This document shows positions 10,140-19,462 of a stretch of 37,818 bases of DNA, in pieces (position 1 is the first letter of the stretch; every line of letters starts with the position of its first letter). This DNA is from Cristatella mucedo (taxonomy: Eukaryota; Bryozoa; Phylactolaemata; Cristatellidae): positions 1 to 37,818 of the forward strand of contig WPIO01000487.1 in NCBI GenBank assembly GCA_009760855.2, given 5' to 3'. Under the pieces are notes generated by a model. It saw only the letters and a program-made list of their open reading frames with translations. It had not been told where the DNA came from and ran no database searches. A program made the position numbers and the translations under genes.

Positions 10140-10700
10140 AATTTGAATTTTTTTTCATTCTTTTTGCAAATAGAAATCGTTTAATGAATCTTGCTGATTC
10201 ACTTAACCTAAGTGATGCAGTTACGAAATCCTACACTGATGCCAATTGTTAGTAACAGGAAATTGATCCATTGATTTCAAAGGCGCGGCAGCTACTAATT
10301 TTGGGCTCGGAGTAAATAGAACATGTCATGTTATGTTTCCCAAATCAGTAGGCATGTTAGTAAATCGGGAGATATGATGACCGGAGACTTAAATATGACC
10401 AGCTTTGCTATTACTTATGCTTATTGGATATCAAACACTACTACTCTGACCGATCTGCCTGAAAATGTTTCCATTACCTATGGTTAAATGAGACGAGATG
10501 CTGTGTTGTATGGTAGCCCTGTGATAACAATACTAAACGTGAAAAATAATTAAATAACTAATGTTCGCTGCTGATCATGCTAATCTTAGTGATGCTGCGA
10601 CGAAAAGCTATTTTGACGTAACTGTGACAAAAACTACAGAAGCGATACAAGTTTTGTTGAATTTAAAGTCTATGAACTCAATTGTATTGCCTTCAGTTAA
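10140..10700 (+). pseudogene. Fibre-like gene fragment (arm copy)
   Basis: Three broken repeats of the fibre motif are visible: LNLSDAVTKSYTDAN near 10,200, DMMTGDLNMTSFAI near 10,375 and NLSDAATKSYFDV near 10,580. This is the phage/viral fibre repeat G-N-L-D-M...DP...DAVTKxYVD, also found in the core fibre genes (17,389-20,658). It lies downstream of the capsid gene, a different position from the core fibres. Most of it is missing in the right arm, where a 576-bp deletion lies between TCAG repeats. Confidence 0.6.
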
Positions 10701-10707
10701 GTAATCA

Positions 10708-10985
10708 TGGATACAAGTGCTCCACCACTAATAGCACTTAGTGTGATGGTCGTTGGATATTGTAATTGCATTCATCTGCCGCTCAGTTCCGATACTAATG
10801 CCGTTTCAGGAGAAGCCCCCTGCAATAAAGTCTGCAAGCACCAGAGCGTATTTTAAACATGAAACCTTCATGCAGACATTACCTACGAACTATTACATTG
10901 ATGATAATATAGGTAATTCAAGCATCAATCTCTTGGTTAGCTATTTATTCACTCAATTAGTAGAGATGAAACAGTTATACAGCTA
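10708..10985 (+). pseudogene. Frameshifted copy of the 92-aa ORF
   Basis: Starts MDTSAPPLIALSVMVVG and loses frame near 10,830; the remainder (TRAYFKHETFMQTLPTNYYI) is in another frame. The right-arm version (31,447-31,169) is open throughout. Unknown function; it directly follows the fibre repeats and may be the fibre's distal part. Confidence 0.5.
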
Positions 10986-11213
10986 GTTCCTTTAGCTTTG
11001 TCGCTTTGAGCTTGGCTTAGGTTAGTGGAAATAGTAACGATAATTATTTAAAGTTTGTTGTACAGCGGCCAACGAAACCTTAGTCGCTCACTAGTCATGC
11101 CTCCTTCCTTTACAGCTTTCGTTGCTTCCGTCGTGGTCTCGTGAAGGTATAGCCATCCGTCGACACTATCTTCGCCACAGCCACCGCTGCTCACGCCTGA
11201 GCCCCTGAGCCAG
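10986..11213. other. Inner end of left arm, no gene seen
   Basis: Moderately GC-rich sequence shared with 30,941-31,165. Homology stops sharply at 11,213, where the AT-rich core virus starts in the middle of a gene. No coding motif or RNA gene recognised. Confidence 0.5.
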
Positions 11214-11221
11214 CTGCTGCA

Positions 11222-11750
11222 TAGCTGAACAGCTTGATCATTAATTACTTTCTCTATTTCTTTATATGCTTTGGGTTCATTCTCTTTAAGAGTCTCTAAA
11301 TGGTTTTCTAACTCTCATTCTTCTTCAATATTTGCCTTTCTACCTTTTTAGATTTTTTCTTAGTAAGCTGTTCAAGCATAACTTATTTTAGTTTAAGATC
11401 CATCTCTTTCATCTTTGTATGATATTCTTCATCTTTTCTTTCTTTCTCAAGTTCATATTCATGTTCTTTCTTTCATTTTTCTTCTTCAAATTAATCATCC
11501 ATCTCTCCTCGTTTAACAGCATACTCTTGATCTATCTCTTCTTTCTTTGTTTGTAGTTTAGTAAGTTTTCTTACTCGATGCATTTCAATACCTTTATTTG
11601 CAATCGTTAATCTTGCATCAACAGCTTTACAGCTTTACCAGTGGTACCCATTACTTTGTTAAAGATATCAAGAGCATTATTAAACTTTGCTCCAGATCCG
11701 CGATGTTTACCTCCATGTATTTCATGATGACCAACACTTGCATAGCTACC
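11222..11750 (-). pseudogene. Coiled-coil virion gene, truncated (core copy)
   Basis: Minus-strand pieces: VGHHEIHGGKHRGSGAKF, ALDIFNKVMGTTGKA, a long Lys/Glu coil at about 11,560-11,300, then ENEPKAYKEIEKVIND. The start codon of the arm homologue (MGS) is AAG here (KGS). The gene is cut mid-frame at the arm junction near 11,220, and the capsid gene that follows in the arm copy is missing. Several stops and frame changes are present. Confidence 0.62.
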
Positions 11751-11762
11751 CTTCGCTCTATA

Positions 11763-12662
11763 TCACTTTGAAATTTCTATTGTTGCAACAACATCACTAA
11801 TATTACTTACAGGATTTTCACTTTGATCTGTTAAACTTATCTTAAAACTACGTATTTTGTCTACATCACCACGTGTTGGTGAATAGAATACAATATAAAT
11901 ATGTAGATACACCTTTTCAACTAAACTACTATCATCAATGTCTATAATAGATAAAGATGAACATTGCTCTAAGAATCCTTTTCTTCTTTCTACATAATTC
12001 TCAAAAGGATTAACTAAATCACAATCAACACTTATCCATCGTATTCCTGTATTGTCTGGCAATAAAATTTTATTCCGTGCTTTAAAGAAACCTGCAAAAT
12101 ACATCGCTTTTTCTATTGCTTCATATGGTGTTCCACATACAAGAGCACTATCAAATGTTCCTTGTTGATTTGAATTAAAACCAAGAGTATGCCGATTGAA
12201 TTTACAGCTACATTGGAATTACTTCCAAGTAGAAGAACATAATCACCAACTATTTACATAATTGTTCTATCATCTGTATCAACACTAAATCTTATACCTG
12301 TACTATTTCTTTTAGTTGTATCATTAAAAAGCACTAATTGTTGTTGAAGTTAATCCGTTCTGACCAACAATAGTTTTTACTTGAGGTTCTGATAGTCCTC
12401 TATTAAGAACAGCAGTGGTTTTATTTGAATCATAATAACCAGGAGCAATTGTAATATATGCAGGTGATGCATCAGTAATAGACCACTTAAACCAAAGTTT
12501 ATCATTCACATCTTTAAGTATATTTAATACTACTTTATTAGTATAAGTAAATTCTACTCTACGTAATCCAATTTTATTATAGCCTAAATCATATCCAAGC
12601 ATACTCGGTGGATATAATGTTTATGATTCTGAACTACTAGTTCCGGTTAATCTTATTGACAT
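11763..12662 (-). pseudogene. Structural gene A (core copy)
   Basis: About 300 codons. Starts MSIRLTGTSSSES at 12,662, with a TAA right after, then MLGYDLGYNKIGLRRVEFTY, APGYYDSNKTTAVLN, a further TAA near 12,255, a frameshift near 12,195 and a 113-codon open C-terminal part (MYFAGFFKARNKILLPDNTG to the TGA at 11,763). The last 30 residues (SFKISLTDQSENP, DVVATIEISK) resemble a beta-rich capsid-like C-terminus, and gene B ends in a similar way. Its start overlaps the end of gene B by 10 bases. No family recognised; an arm homologue exists at 6,452. Confidence 0.68.
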
Positions 12663-13533
12663 TTTCTATATAAAACTTCAAGAATTTCTATAGCAACTGT
12701 AACATTTTGAGAATTAAAATCTAATAGATTTCGGTTTTGATCAGTAATAGTAGTTACTATATCAGATGTGGAATCATTAGCAACATATGATACTCAATAG
12801 TTTTTGGTTCATAAACCATTAGATTCCATGGATATGCATCGTAAGGAAAACTAGCCAATACTTGTGATTCCGTTTCATTTATAAAACTAGTTCCTCTAGC
12901 AACCATATTACAATTTACAACTATAAAATTAATATTAGTAACAAATACTTCATTCTCAGAATCAACCTTAGTGTTAGGAACACAAACAACAGATGTAATA
13001 GCTGGATACATCATAGCGAAGTCAGAAGCGGAAAGTGTAGTATAAGCAGCAGCAGTAAATCCTAACATAGTAGAAAGAGTAAATTTACTTGCAAGGAATG
13101 ACCACCCAACAGGTAATTGAATCCATGATTTCGAAGTTGCAGTATCAAGCCCCATTTGAAACTTATCAGTTGTGTATCCAGATTTTGTTATGAATTATTA
13201 ATTGTATCAGCAATTCTAACATTTATATCACCAGTTGCACCACCATATAGTCCAGGACCTATTGTTAAAGTTTGTTCTGAACAACCAGTAACTCTATAGA
13301 CACAAGTATTATTAGTTTCAGTCACATTTCTTATAGATTTAGTTGCAGCAAATTTCTTCAAACAGATCTTAAAGTTTTTATCCCTCAGTAAAATTGGTGT
13401 ATACCCTAGCTCTGATTCGATTAGTAGTTCCAGTTATATTGAAAACAAATCCATCTTTACTTGCTTGACTAGTTTTCCTAATGCTTTCAAGATTCTTTAA
13501 TATATCACTAGCAATTTTTACCAAGTCACTCAT
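12653..13533 (-). pseudogene. Structural gene B (core copy)
   Basis: Starts MSDLVKIASDILKNLESIRK at 13,533, just after gene C. After stops and frame changes around 13,430-13,330 come CVYRVTGCSEQTLTIGPGLY and DINVRIADTINN, then the long open stretch GLDTATSKSWIQLPVGWSFL to YEPKTIEYHMLL (13,155-12,757). A frame change leads to a C-terminus with TTITDQNRNLLDF and NVTVAIEIL, ending at 12,653. About 293 codons if unbroken. The closing pattern (TDQxxN...V-T/A-IEI) recurs in gene A, suggesting an ancient tandem pair. Probably a capsid component; not identified. Confidence 0.68.
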
Positions 13534-13558
13534 TTATATATATTATATGAAATATTGT

Positions 13559-14663
13559 TTATCTTTGCAACATATTTGTTGGTGCTTTTCGAGATTCAGA
13601 AAGATAATCAGCAGCAGAACTGATTGAATGTATTACACCTCTGTTTCCAGCAGCAAGTTCACTTAACCATAGATCAAGTTTACCAAGTACTTCTTTTTCT
13701 GATTTCACAAAAAATGGAACTATCTCTATTCATTGTCGTTGTTTTGGAGTAAATTGATCTCCAAGATAATCAGCAATACTACAGTTCAATAGGTGTTTTG
13801 TTTGGTTTAGAATATAATTCAGTATAAATATTGAAAAGACCTCCTTCATATAACTCGATGTTGCTTTCATTAGGACTATCTAGTGATTCATTCAAGTTTT
13901 TACTCATCTTAACTTTAGTAATACTAACAATTACTTCTTTCTCACTTTGAGTAGCTTCTATTGCAAGAGGTTCAACAACTGGAGTTTCAATAATTCTTGC
14001 TTTAACTTTCTTCACTCTTCTAGTTCCTGTAGCTGGATTAACATTAGGATTTCAGAAATAAATTGTCTAGTATATTTAGATATTTCAATGTTTCATTATT
14101 ATGAGCATTTGTAATTCCACCAATTATTAAATTAATTGCTTTTTTTGGTTTCTTTTTATTAAATGCAGTATACGCTCATAAAAATGCTTTTGAAATATCT
14201 GGTGTTGATTTCTCTTCAATAGCTCTCTTTGCTTCATTTAATACTCTTTTTATTTCTTCTTTGAATTATATCATATTTTTAAACTGCTTTTTATAGTCTA
14301 AATGAATACTATTCATCAAACTTTTTAGTTTATCACCATATTCAATAACATCATAACAGAATGCTTTTTGTATTTCTTCTTTTTGTTTAATTTGAACTGC
14401 AAGTTGTGGTCTAATTCTTTTTAATTTATCAATACCAACATTACCAGAGTTATCAGTTGATTTCTTTAACGCACGTTCATTTAGTTCATGTTCAACTCTA
14501 TCTCTTGCTTGCATTTCTGCTTAAACCCTTTGTATATCTTGAGCATTATTAAGTTCAGGAGCAACACGTAAACTTTCTAAATTAGTATGTTTATTCTTTA
14601 AACCTATTGCTTCTTGAGCACTTCCTCTGTACGGTCTGCTCTTGCTTGCATATATTCTACCAT
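13559..14663 (-). pseudogene. Structural gene C (core copy)
   Basis: About 368 codons. The N-terminus from the ATG at 14,663 is charged; a frameshift leads to AQEAIGLKNKHTNLESLRV, ALKKSTDNSGNVGIDKLKRI, AYTAFNKKKPKKAINLIIGG and a basic/acidic middle (NPNVNPATGTRRVKKVKAR). The C-terminus SELAAGNRGVIHSISSAADY precedes a TAA at 13,559. In-frame stops include TAA near 14,520 and 14,272 and TGA near 14,180. It is helix-rich, without signal or membrane segment, and of unknown family. Sits between PLA2 and gene B as in the arm copy. Confidence 0.66.
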
Positions 14664-14682
14664 AAATAATTTTCTCCTATAT

Positions 14683-15594
14683 TCAATTAAACATATTTAT
14701 AAATTGTTTACCTGTATTGTCGACTGACCAAAATCTTCCTTCTGATTCTGTTTTAGTTTGATCAATAACACAGTCACTAAATCTGTTTGAAGAACAAGAG
14801 TTAACCCATTTTCTTAATTGTTTCTTATCAATATCACCAACATATGAATCGCGAATGTATTAAATATCAGTATTATTTTGTGCGAAGATTATTATCATAT
14901 TTGTACTGTTTCTTATTTCTCGTCTAAGAATATTAGTAAATCCTCGAGCAAGATAAAATATGTTCAATCCTTTGCGATTCCATCTGAATTCCATTGCGAA
15001 CTTGCTGTCTAAGAAACCAGCACCCTTGGCAAGACCTAAATTAGCCTTGGCAGCCATAATTGCAGCAACAGCTTTAGCATTTTCTCTGACATAAGCCAGT
15101 TGTTTAGGATCAAGTGCAATACGAGTTGAAGATTCTGCTAAAACTAAATCTGATAGATTTCTTATTTCTGTTCTTTTTGGTTCAGGATCAGATGTAGTCT
15201 CTGTATAAAGACTATCGTGAACTAATGCAGCTCTGTCAAGTGAATTCACAGCCTCATTTGCCTCATCTAAACGTTTTCTAAATTAAGTACCTCGTCCTGC
15301 ATAACTATACTTTCCTGTATTATTGAAAGAACCACCAGGAACATTTTCTGATTGAACACGTTTAGGAAGTGGAAGATTCATTTCACGACTGCCGGTTAAT
15401 TAATTAATACAATCTAAGATACCACTTCCTGTTTTTCTATTTACTCTTAATTGCTTCAATGAAAGATTCAATTGCAATCCTTTACTAGTCCTTCTACTTT
15501 TTTTTTCTGGTCGTTTTAGTTGTGCATTAGTAACAAGTAAAGAAACATTACCTGTCAAATCAGAGTGTTTAAATCTTATTGATATTTGTTCCAT
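14683..15594 (-). pseudogene. PLA2-domain virion protein (core copy)
   Basis: One frame of 304 codons from the ATG at 15,594 to the TGA at 14,683, broken only by three TAA codons (near 15,400, 15,288 and 14,860) and no frameshift. The N-terminal 65 residues are basic. Then VPGGSFNNTGKYSYAGRGT forms the calcium-loop region (family: Y-x-G-P-G-T), and NSLDRAALVHDSLYTE supplies the catalytic His-Asp pair and Tyr, as in parvovirus VP1u and related PLA2-like virion domains. An Ala-rich helix (AVAAIMAAKANLGLAKGAGF) follows. The loop's usual Pro is Arg here, which may weaken calcium binding. Role by family: membrane breach during entry. It is divergently paired with the HNH gene. Confidence 0.78.
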
Positions 15595-15706
15595 TGATTT
15601 ATGAATTAGTTTTATCTGATGGTCAGATCGAGCCAGTTTGACTTCGTGATAAATATTTCTGTATAAATTAAAAATATTTTAAACGGATATAAAACAATAT
15701 ATAGAA
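15595..15706. promoter_or_regulatory. Divergent intergenic region between PLA2 and HNH genes
   Basis: 112 bp separate the two start codons. It is very AT-rich with TATA-like stretches (GTATAAATTAAAAATATTT and GGATATAAAAC) close to the HNH start. A shared bidirectional promoter is the natural reading, inferred from arrangement only. The arm copy keeps the same divergent layout. Confidence 0.4.
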
Positions 15707-16300
15707 ATGAATCAAGATTAACTTGATGTATTGAGAGAACGTGTTAATGAATTACTAGAGTATAATGCCTATACTGAAAAATTCACAAATAAAATTACTT
15801 GTACATCTGCAACTGCGGGTGAGGAAGCAGAAACAATTGATACCACTACTGGATATAGAAGAATAACTATAGATAGAACGCCTTATCAAGCACACAGATT
15901 AGCATTTTTAATAGTTCCTGGTAAAATTCCTTTGCAAGGAATCGATCCTATTGACAGTAATAGATTAAATAATAGTTTCAATTATTTACGTGAGGCATCA
16001 TCATCTAAAAATAATAGAAATTAAGGAATAAGAAAAAATAACACTTCAAAATCTATTGGTGTTAGTTTTAAAAAGAGAGAAAATAAATATGAAGCATATA
16101 TTAAAATAGATCATCATAAATATCACATCGGACGATATGAAGATCCCGTTCCCTCTGCTGAAGCGAGAGATACGATGGCAATAAAGCTTCATTTGGAATT
16201 CGCTCGACTCAATTTTACTTATTGTTTAACAGAAGACAGAAAATTAGTTAGATATACAGATTTTTTAATTAATGCATCGTTTCTTCAACTCGCTAAGTAA
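15707..16300 (+). pseudogene. HNH endonuclease with C-terminal AP2 domain (core copy)
   Basis: A 198-codon frame from the ATG at 15,707 to the TAA at 16,298, broken only by two in-frame TAA codons (15,719 and 16,022). Residues 1-105 show the HNH module: LRERVNELLEYNAYTEKF, TTGYRRITIDRTPYQAHRLA, then IDPIDSNRLNNSFNYLREAS. The catalytic His of the usual IDH loop is Pro, so nuclease activity is unlikely. Residues 106-190 are an AP2 DNA-binding domain: GIRKNNTSKSIGVSFKKR, KIDHHKYHIGRYED and LHLEFARLNF. This HNH-AP2 layout is typical of phage and algal-virus homing endonucleases. In the arm copy the codon at the first TAA reads Glu, so that TAA is a mutation. Confidence 0.87.
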
Positions 16301-16566
16301 TTGTTTAACTTCTCTATCAATTTCTCCTTGAGATTTCTCCTGTGCATAAAGTACACTAAGTAACATTTGGCTCTCACTTTTATAGTCACAATGCTTTTTC
16401 CACCCACTGTACTTGCTTCAACTTTTTTTATTGCATTGCTTACTTCCGGAGAATAATCCACACCTCCGTTTTCTACTAGTGCTCCTTCCTTTTCAATGTA
16501 ATCAAATCTGTTTCTTACTTCTTGTGATTTGTACTTTACCACTATATCAACTAATATCAACTCCAT
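16285..16566 (-). CDS. Small unrecognised virus gene (core copy)
   Basis: 93 intact codons: MELILVDIVVKYKSQEVRNR at the start, EVSNAIKKVEASTVGGKS in the middle, and a basic C-terminus (HRRNLKEKLIEKLNNYLAS). Its start overlaps the end of gene F by about 20 bases and its end overlaps the HNH gene by 16 bases. A homologue sits in the same relative place in the arms (578-800 and about 37,193-36,960). No family recognised. One of the few unbroken frames in the core. Confidence 0.6.
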   Translation of the reverse strand: MELILVDIVVKYKSQEVRNRFDYIEKEGALVENGGVDYSPEVSNAIKKVEASTVGGKSIVTIKVRAKCYLVYFMHRRNLKEKLIEKLNNYLAS

Positions 16567-17376
16567 GGTTAATTAGTTTTACCATGTTCTTCAAATCACT
16601 AATAGCAATTGTTAGTCTTTCACTTTGTAATGTTAGAGCATCCATCCTCTGAGCATGTGTTTTCATAGGCGGTGCTTTTACGGTAAACATTGTGGTATTG
16701 ATTAGTTTTATTATTAGGCCAGCAACAGTGACACCAATTGAAATAACTGTTCCTGCAGTTCCTACTGCTGCAGCTATAGCAGCAATGATAGCAGGAGTAG
16801 CAGGAAGTAAGCCTCCTGACCTAACCTCTAAGAAATTATTAGACCAAGATATGGGATCTTATTGTGTAGCATTCCAATTCACTTCTTGACCAAACACTTC
16901 ACTTAAATATTATTTTGGGTTCCATTGCCAATGATAGTGATCTTTTTCTGCTATAAGTAATACATCATTAATCTTAAGACCTATTTCTAAAGATGCAATC
17001 ACCTTTTGTAATCCTTGTTCTTTCTGTCATTTTTTTTCAGAATACTTGTCCATACCTACAACTACTAATATCATCTACTATTTCATTTTAAATAAACTTA
17101 GATCAACTATTCCTGTAAATCAACTAAGAAATCCACCTAATACATATGCACCTGCACCAATTACTTTGAGTGATTGTAAAACTCTAGGTACTGCTGATGC
17201 AATTTTGTCACAAGTGGCTAATGATAATCTTGCAGCAAGTTTAGGTGCAGGTTTTGTCACTACTTTTTCTGATACATTTGCAGCTGTTTTAACACCATCT
17301 AACACCTCTTTAGTTGTTTTAGTTCCTTCTTTAATATCTTCTTCAACTCTTTTTCCTCTTTTTACTTTTTTATCAT
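16547..17376 (-). pseudogene. Gene F: hydrophobic, Ala/Gly-rich virion candidate
   Basis: About 277 codons. The N-terminal part is charged and helical (KRGKRVEEDIKEGTKTTKEV), then KPAPKLAARLSLATCDKIAS and a hydrophobic stretch VIGAGAYVLGGFLS ending in a stop. Further down is LLPATPAIIAAIAAAVGTAG running into VISIGVTVAGLIIKLI, about 35 residues that look like one long or two short membrane segments. The C-terminus (MDALTLQSERLTIAISDLKN) is a heptad-like helix. At least one frameshift and three stops in the middle. Start chosen at the ATG at 17,376, only 12 bp from the divergent fibre start. Could be a membrane-active minor capsid or fusion-helper protein; the family is unknown. Confidence 0.5.
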
Positions 17377-17388
17377 ATATTATAAGTA

Positions 17389-18252
17389 ATGGAAAAAGTT
17401 AAACAAGTTAATGGTAATATTTATACAGATCTTGATGCAAATAATTATAGAATAGCTAATTTAGGATTTCCTGTTAATAGTGGTGCCGCTATACGATTGG
17501 GTTATGCTCTTAGTTCAAGTGCTGGTAACAATGTTATTGGTAATGCTTCAGGAGAATTAGCAACAGCATCAATTACAACTGATTTATAACCAACGAGTGG
17601 AGCAGTAATGAAATCACAATTTAACTGTAAGAATGTCGTTGGTATATCTGGTAATTCTGCTGATGGAACTGCTTACTCAGATCTAAGACCCTATACAGTA
17701 ATAAACTATGGATTACTTAAAAGTATGACAGCAGTATTTCAAGGTAAAGCAATGGCAAGCATTGATATGGTAAATAAGAATGTTAACAATGTAAAAGATT
17801 CTGATGGACCAACAAAGCAATACGTTGATACTAACAAACAAGTAACATTTACTTACGTGGGTTTGAATGGTACTTATCCAATTATATTCAATCTTGTTAT
17901 GTTAGTTTTAAATATTACTACTAATGGAAGTAAAGTTAATGCATTTAAACCTAAACAAATTACACCTGGTGATATACCTGTTGTTGCAGCTAATGGAAAA
18001 GTTGTCGCCTATTCTACTAATCTTAAAACATTCTTTCCAGGAGTATTACCTATTTTTGGAATGGTATCTAATATAATGTATGCAACTAATAAAACTAATT
18101 CTTATTTAGAACTAACTAGTGATAATACTTATGGTGTAAGGGGTACAGTTGTTTTAATAATTAACATCGATGGAACATGTAGATATGCTATCAATAAATT
18201 TACAGTTGCTAGTGGAATTGCTTTTATAGATTATATTGCTATTATTGTATAG
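17389..18252 (+). pseudogene. Fibre-like gene 1
   Basis: 288 codons in one frame with a single internal TAA at 17,587, ending with a TAG. Contains fibre repeats: GNIYTDLDANNYRIANLGFP then GAAIRLGYA, and ASIDMVNKNVNNVKDSDGP then TKQYVDT. The rest (TFTYVGLNGTYPIIFNL; KITPGD-like turns; NIDGTCRYAINKFTVASG) is beta-rich, like a receptor-binding head. Fibre repeats of this kind form trimeric beta-structured shafts in phages and eukaryotic dsDNA viruses. First of three tandem fibre genes; the stop is followed after two bases by the next ATG. Confidence 0.72.
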
Positions 18253-18399
18253 AAATGTTAGGAAAAAGAAGTAGAGGAAAGTCATCAAAGAACTGTATTA
18301 GAAAGACTGGTGATGTACTCAGTGGAAATGTAAGCATGAATGGAAATCTTATAAAAATCCGGGCGATCCTGTTGATGCTGAGGATGCTGTAAATAGAAA

Positions 18400-18402
<3 letters not shown>

Positions 18403-18494
<92 letters not shown>
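18403..18494. repeat. (TA)n microsatellite
   Basis: About 90 bases of nearly pure TA with one CT interruption, lying inside a fibre repeat. The 93-codon Ile/Tyr-rich frame across it on the minus strand is not a gene. Confidence 0.97.
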
Positions 18495-18496
<2 letters not shown>

Positions 18497-18592
18497 AATA
18501 TTGTTACTAAGATTTCTAGATCTACTATGAATGATGGAGATATTGATATGAATAAATTTAGAATTGTAGATCTTGCTAACCCTATAAATCCT

Positions 18593-18744
18593 TGCTGGTG
18601 TGTTCTAGAGGTTATGGTGCTCGCCCCCACCTGGGTCTGACTGACGTCGTGGGCTCAAGCCCCGAGGCATATGTAAAGCGCCTGAATAGAGATTAAGTTC
18701 TCTTGGGGCGCTATATAAATGAATAATATAAATGAATTATATTG
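18593..18744 (+). mobile_element. tRNA-derived SINE, copy 4 (in fibre gene 2)
   Basis: Local GC-rich island in the AT-rich core: GGTGCTCGCCCCCACC, the B-box-like GGGCTCAAGCCCC, the body CGCCTGAATAGAGATTAAG and the tail GGCGCTATATAAATGAATAA, partly duplicated. The viral frame is continuous when the insertion is ignored. It shows that the AT-rich core lies in nuclear DNA where SINEs jump. Confidence 0.9.
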
Positions 18745-19462
18745 AGTGATACCGCAACGAAGGATTATGCTGATACTAAATTGGAACTTACAGGTGGAAC
18801 AATTAGAGGAAATTTAATTGTAGATGCTGGTATAAGAGCCAGTGGTCCTCCGGATAACGAGTATAGTGTTCCAAATAAAAGTTATATTAATTCAAGCGTT
18901 CTTAGTGTAAATGGTGGAACAGTTAATGGTAATCTAGACATGCAAAACAATTTTGCTAGAGTTTTAAATGATCCTGTTAATCCAACTGATGGTGTAACCC
19001 TTGGTTATCCTTATAAAGTAAGAGATGGAAATGTAGCAGAAGTTAAATTTTATGCAAAATAGCTTGGTCCAACAAGAGTTGGAGGGTCGGCTACCTTTCC
19101 TAGAAGGAATGAAGCTATTATACCATCAGGAGATTTAACATTTGCTAAAAGCAGTAATGATATTGTGATTGATAGAGGATTGTATGTTACATGTGCAACT
19201 TATGGACAAGATGGATATTATTTTGATACTCCAAGTGCTAAATATATACCGGATGAAACAGTTATGTATAAAAAAATGCTATCACCACCTCAGATTTCAC
19301 CAATATCATCAATTGACATTATATTAGAACCATAGAGACAAACGATATTGGTATTTATATACTTGATAAAGATAAAAAACCTATTAGTTCTGGTGATAAT
19401 ACATATGTTACAGAAGATGTGAAGTATACAGTTTTATTAATTACTGTTTTTTTAGCATTAAG

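Larger units (their letters stand above)
1..11213. repeat. Left arm of a long imperfect inverted repeat
   Basis: The sequence from base 1 reappears as its reverse complement from 37,772 downward. The match continues, with substitutions of a few percent and indels, to an abrupt end at 11,213 (left) and 30,941 (right), just after a shared CCCCTGAGCCAGC. Two left-arm segments, 1,013-4,810 and 10,121-10,696, are absent on the right. The arm carries a degraded virus copy with SINE and LINE insertions. The repeat reaches the window edge, so its outer end is not seen. Confidence 0.93.

Noticed and set aside
18349-18630. 93-codon minus frame rich in Ile-Tyr.
   Set aside because: It reads through the TA microsatellite and the SINE; the real gene is the fibre on the plus strand.
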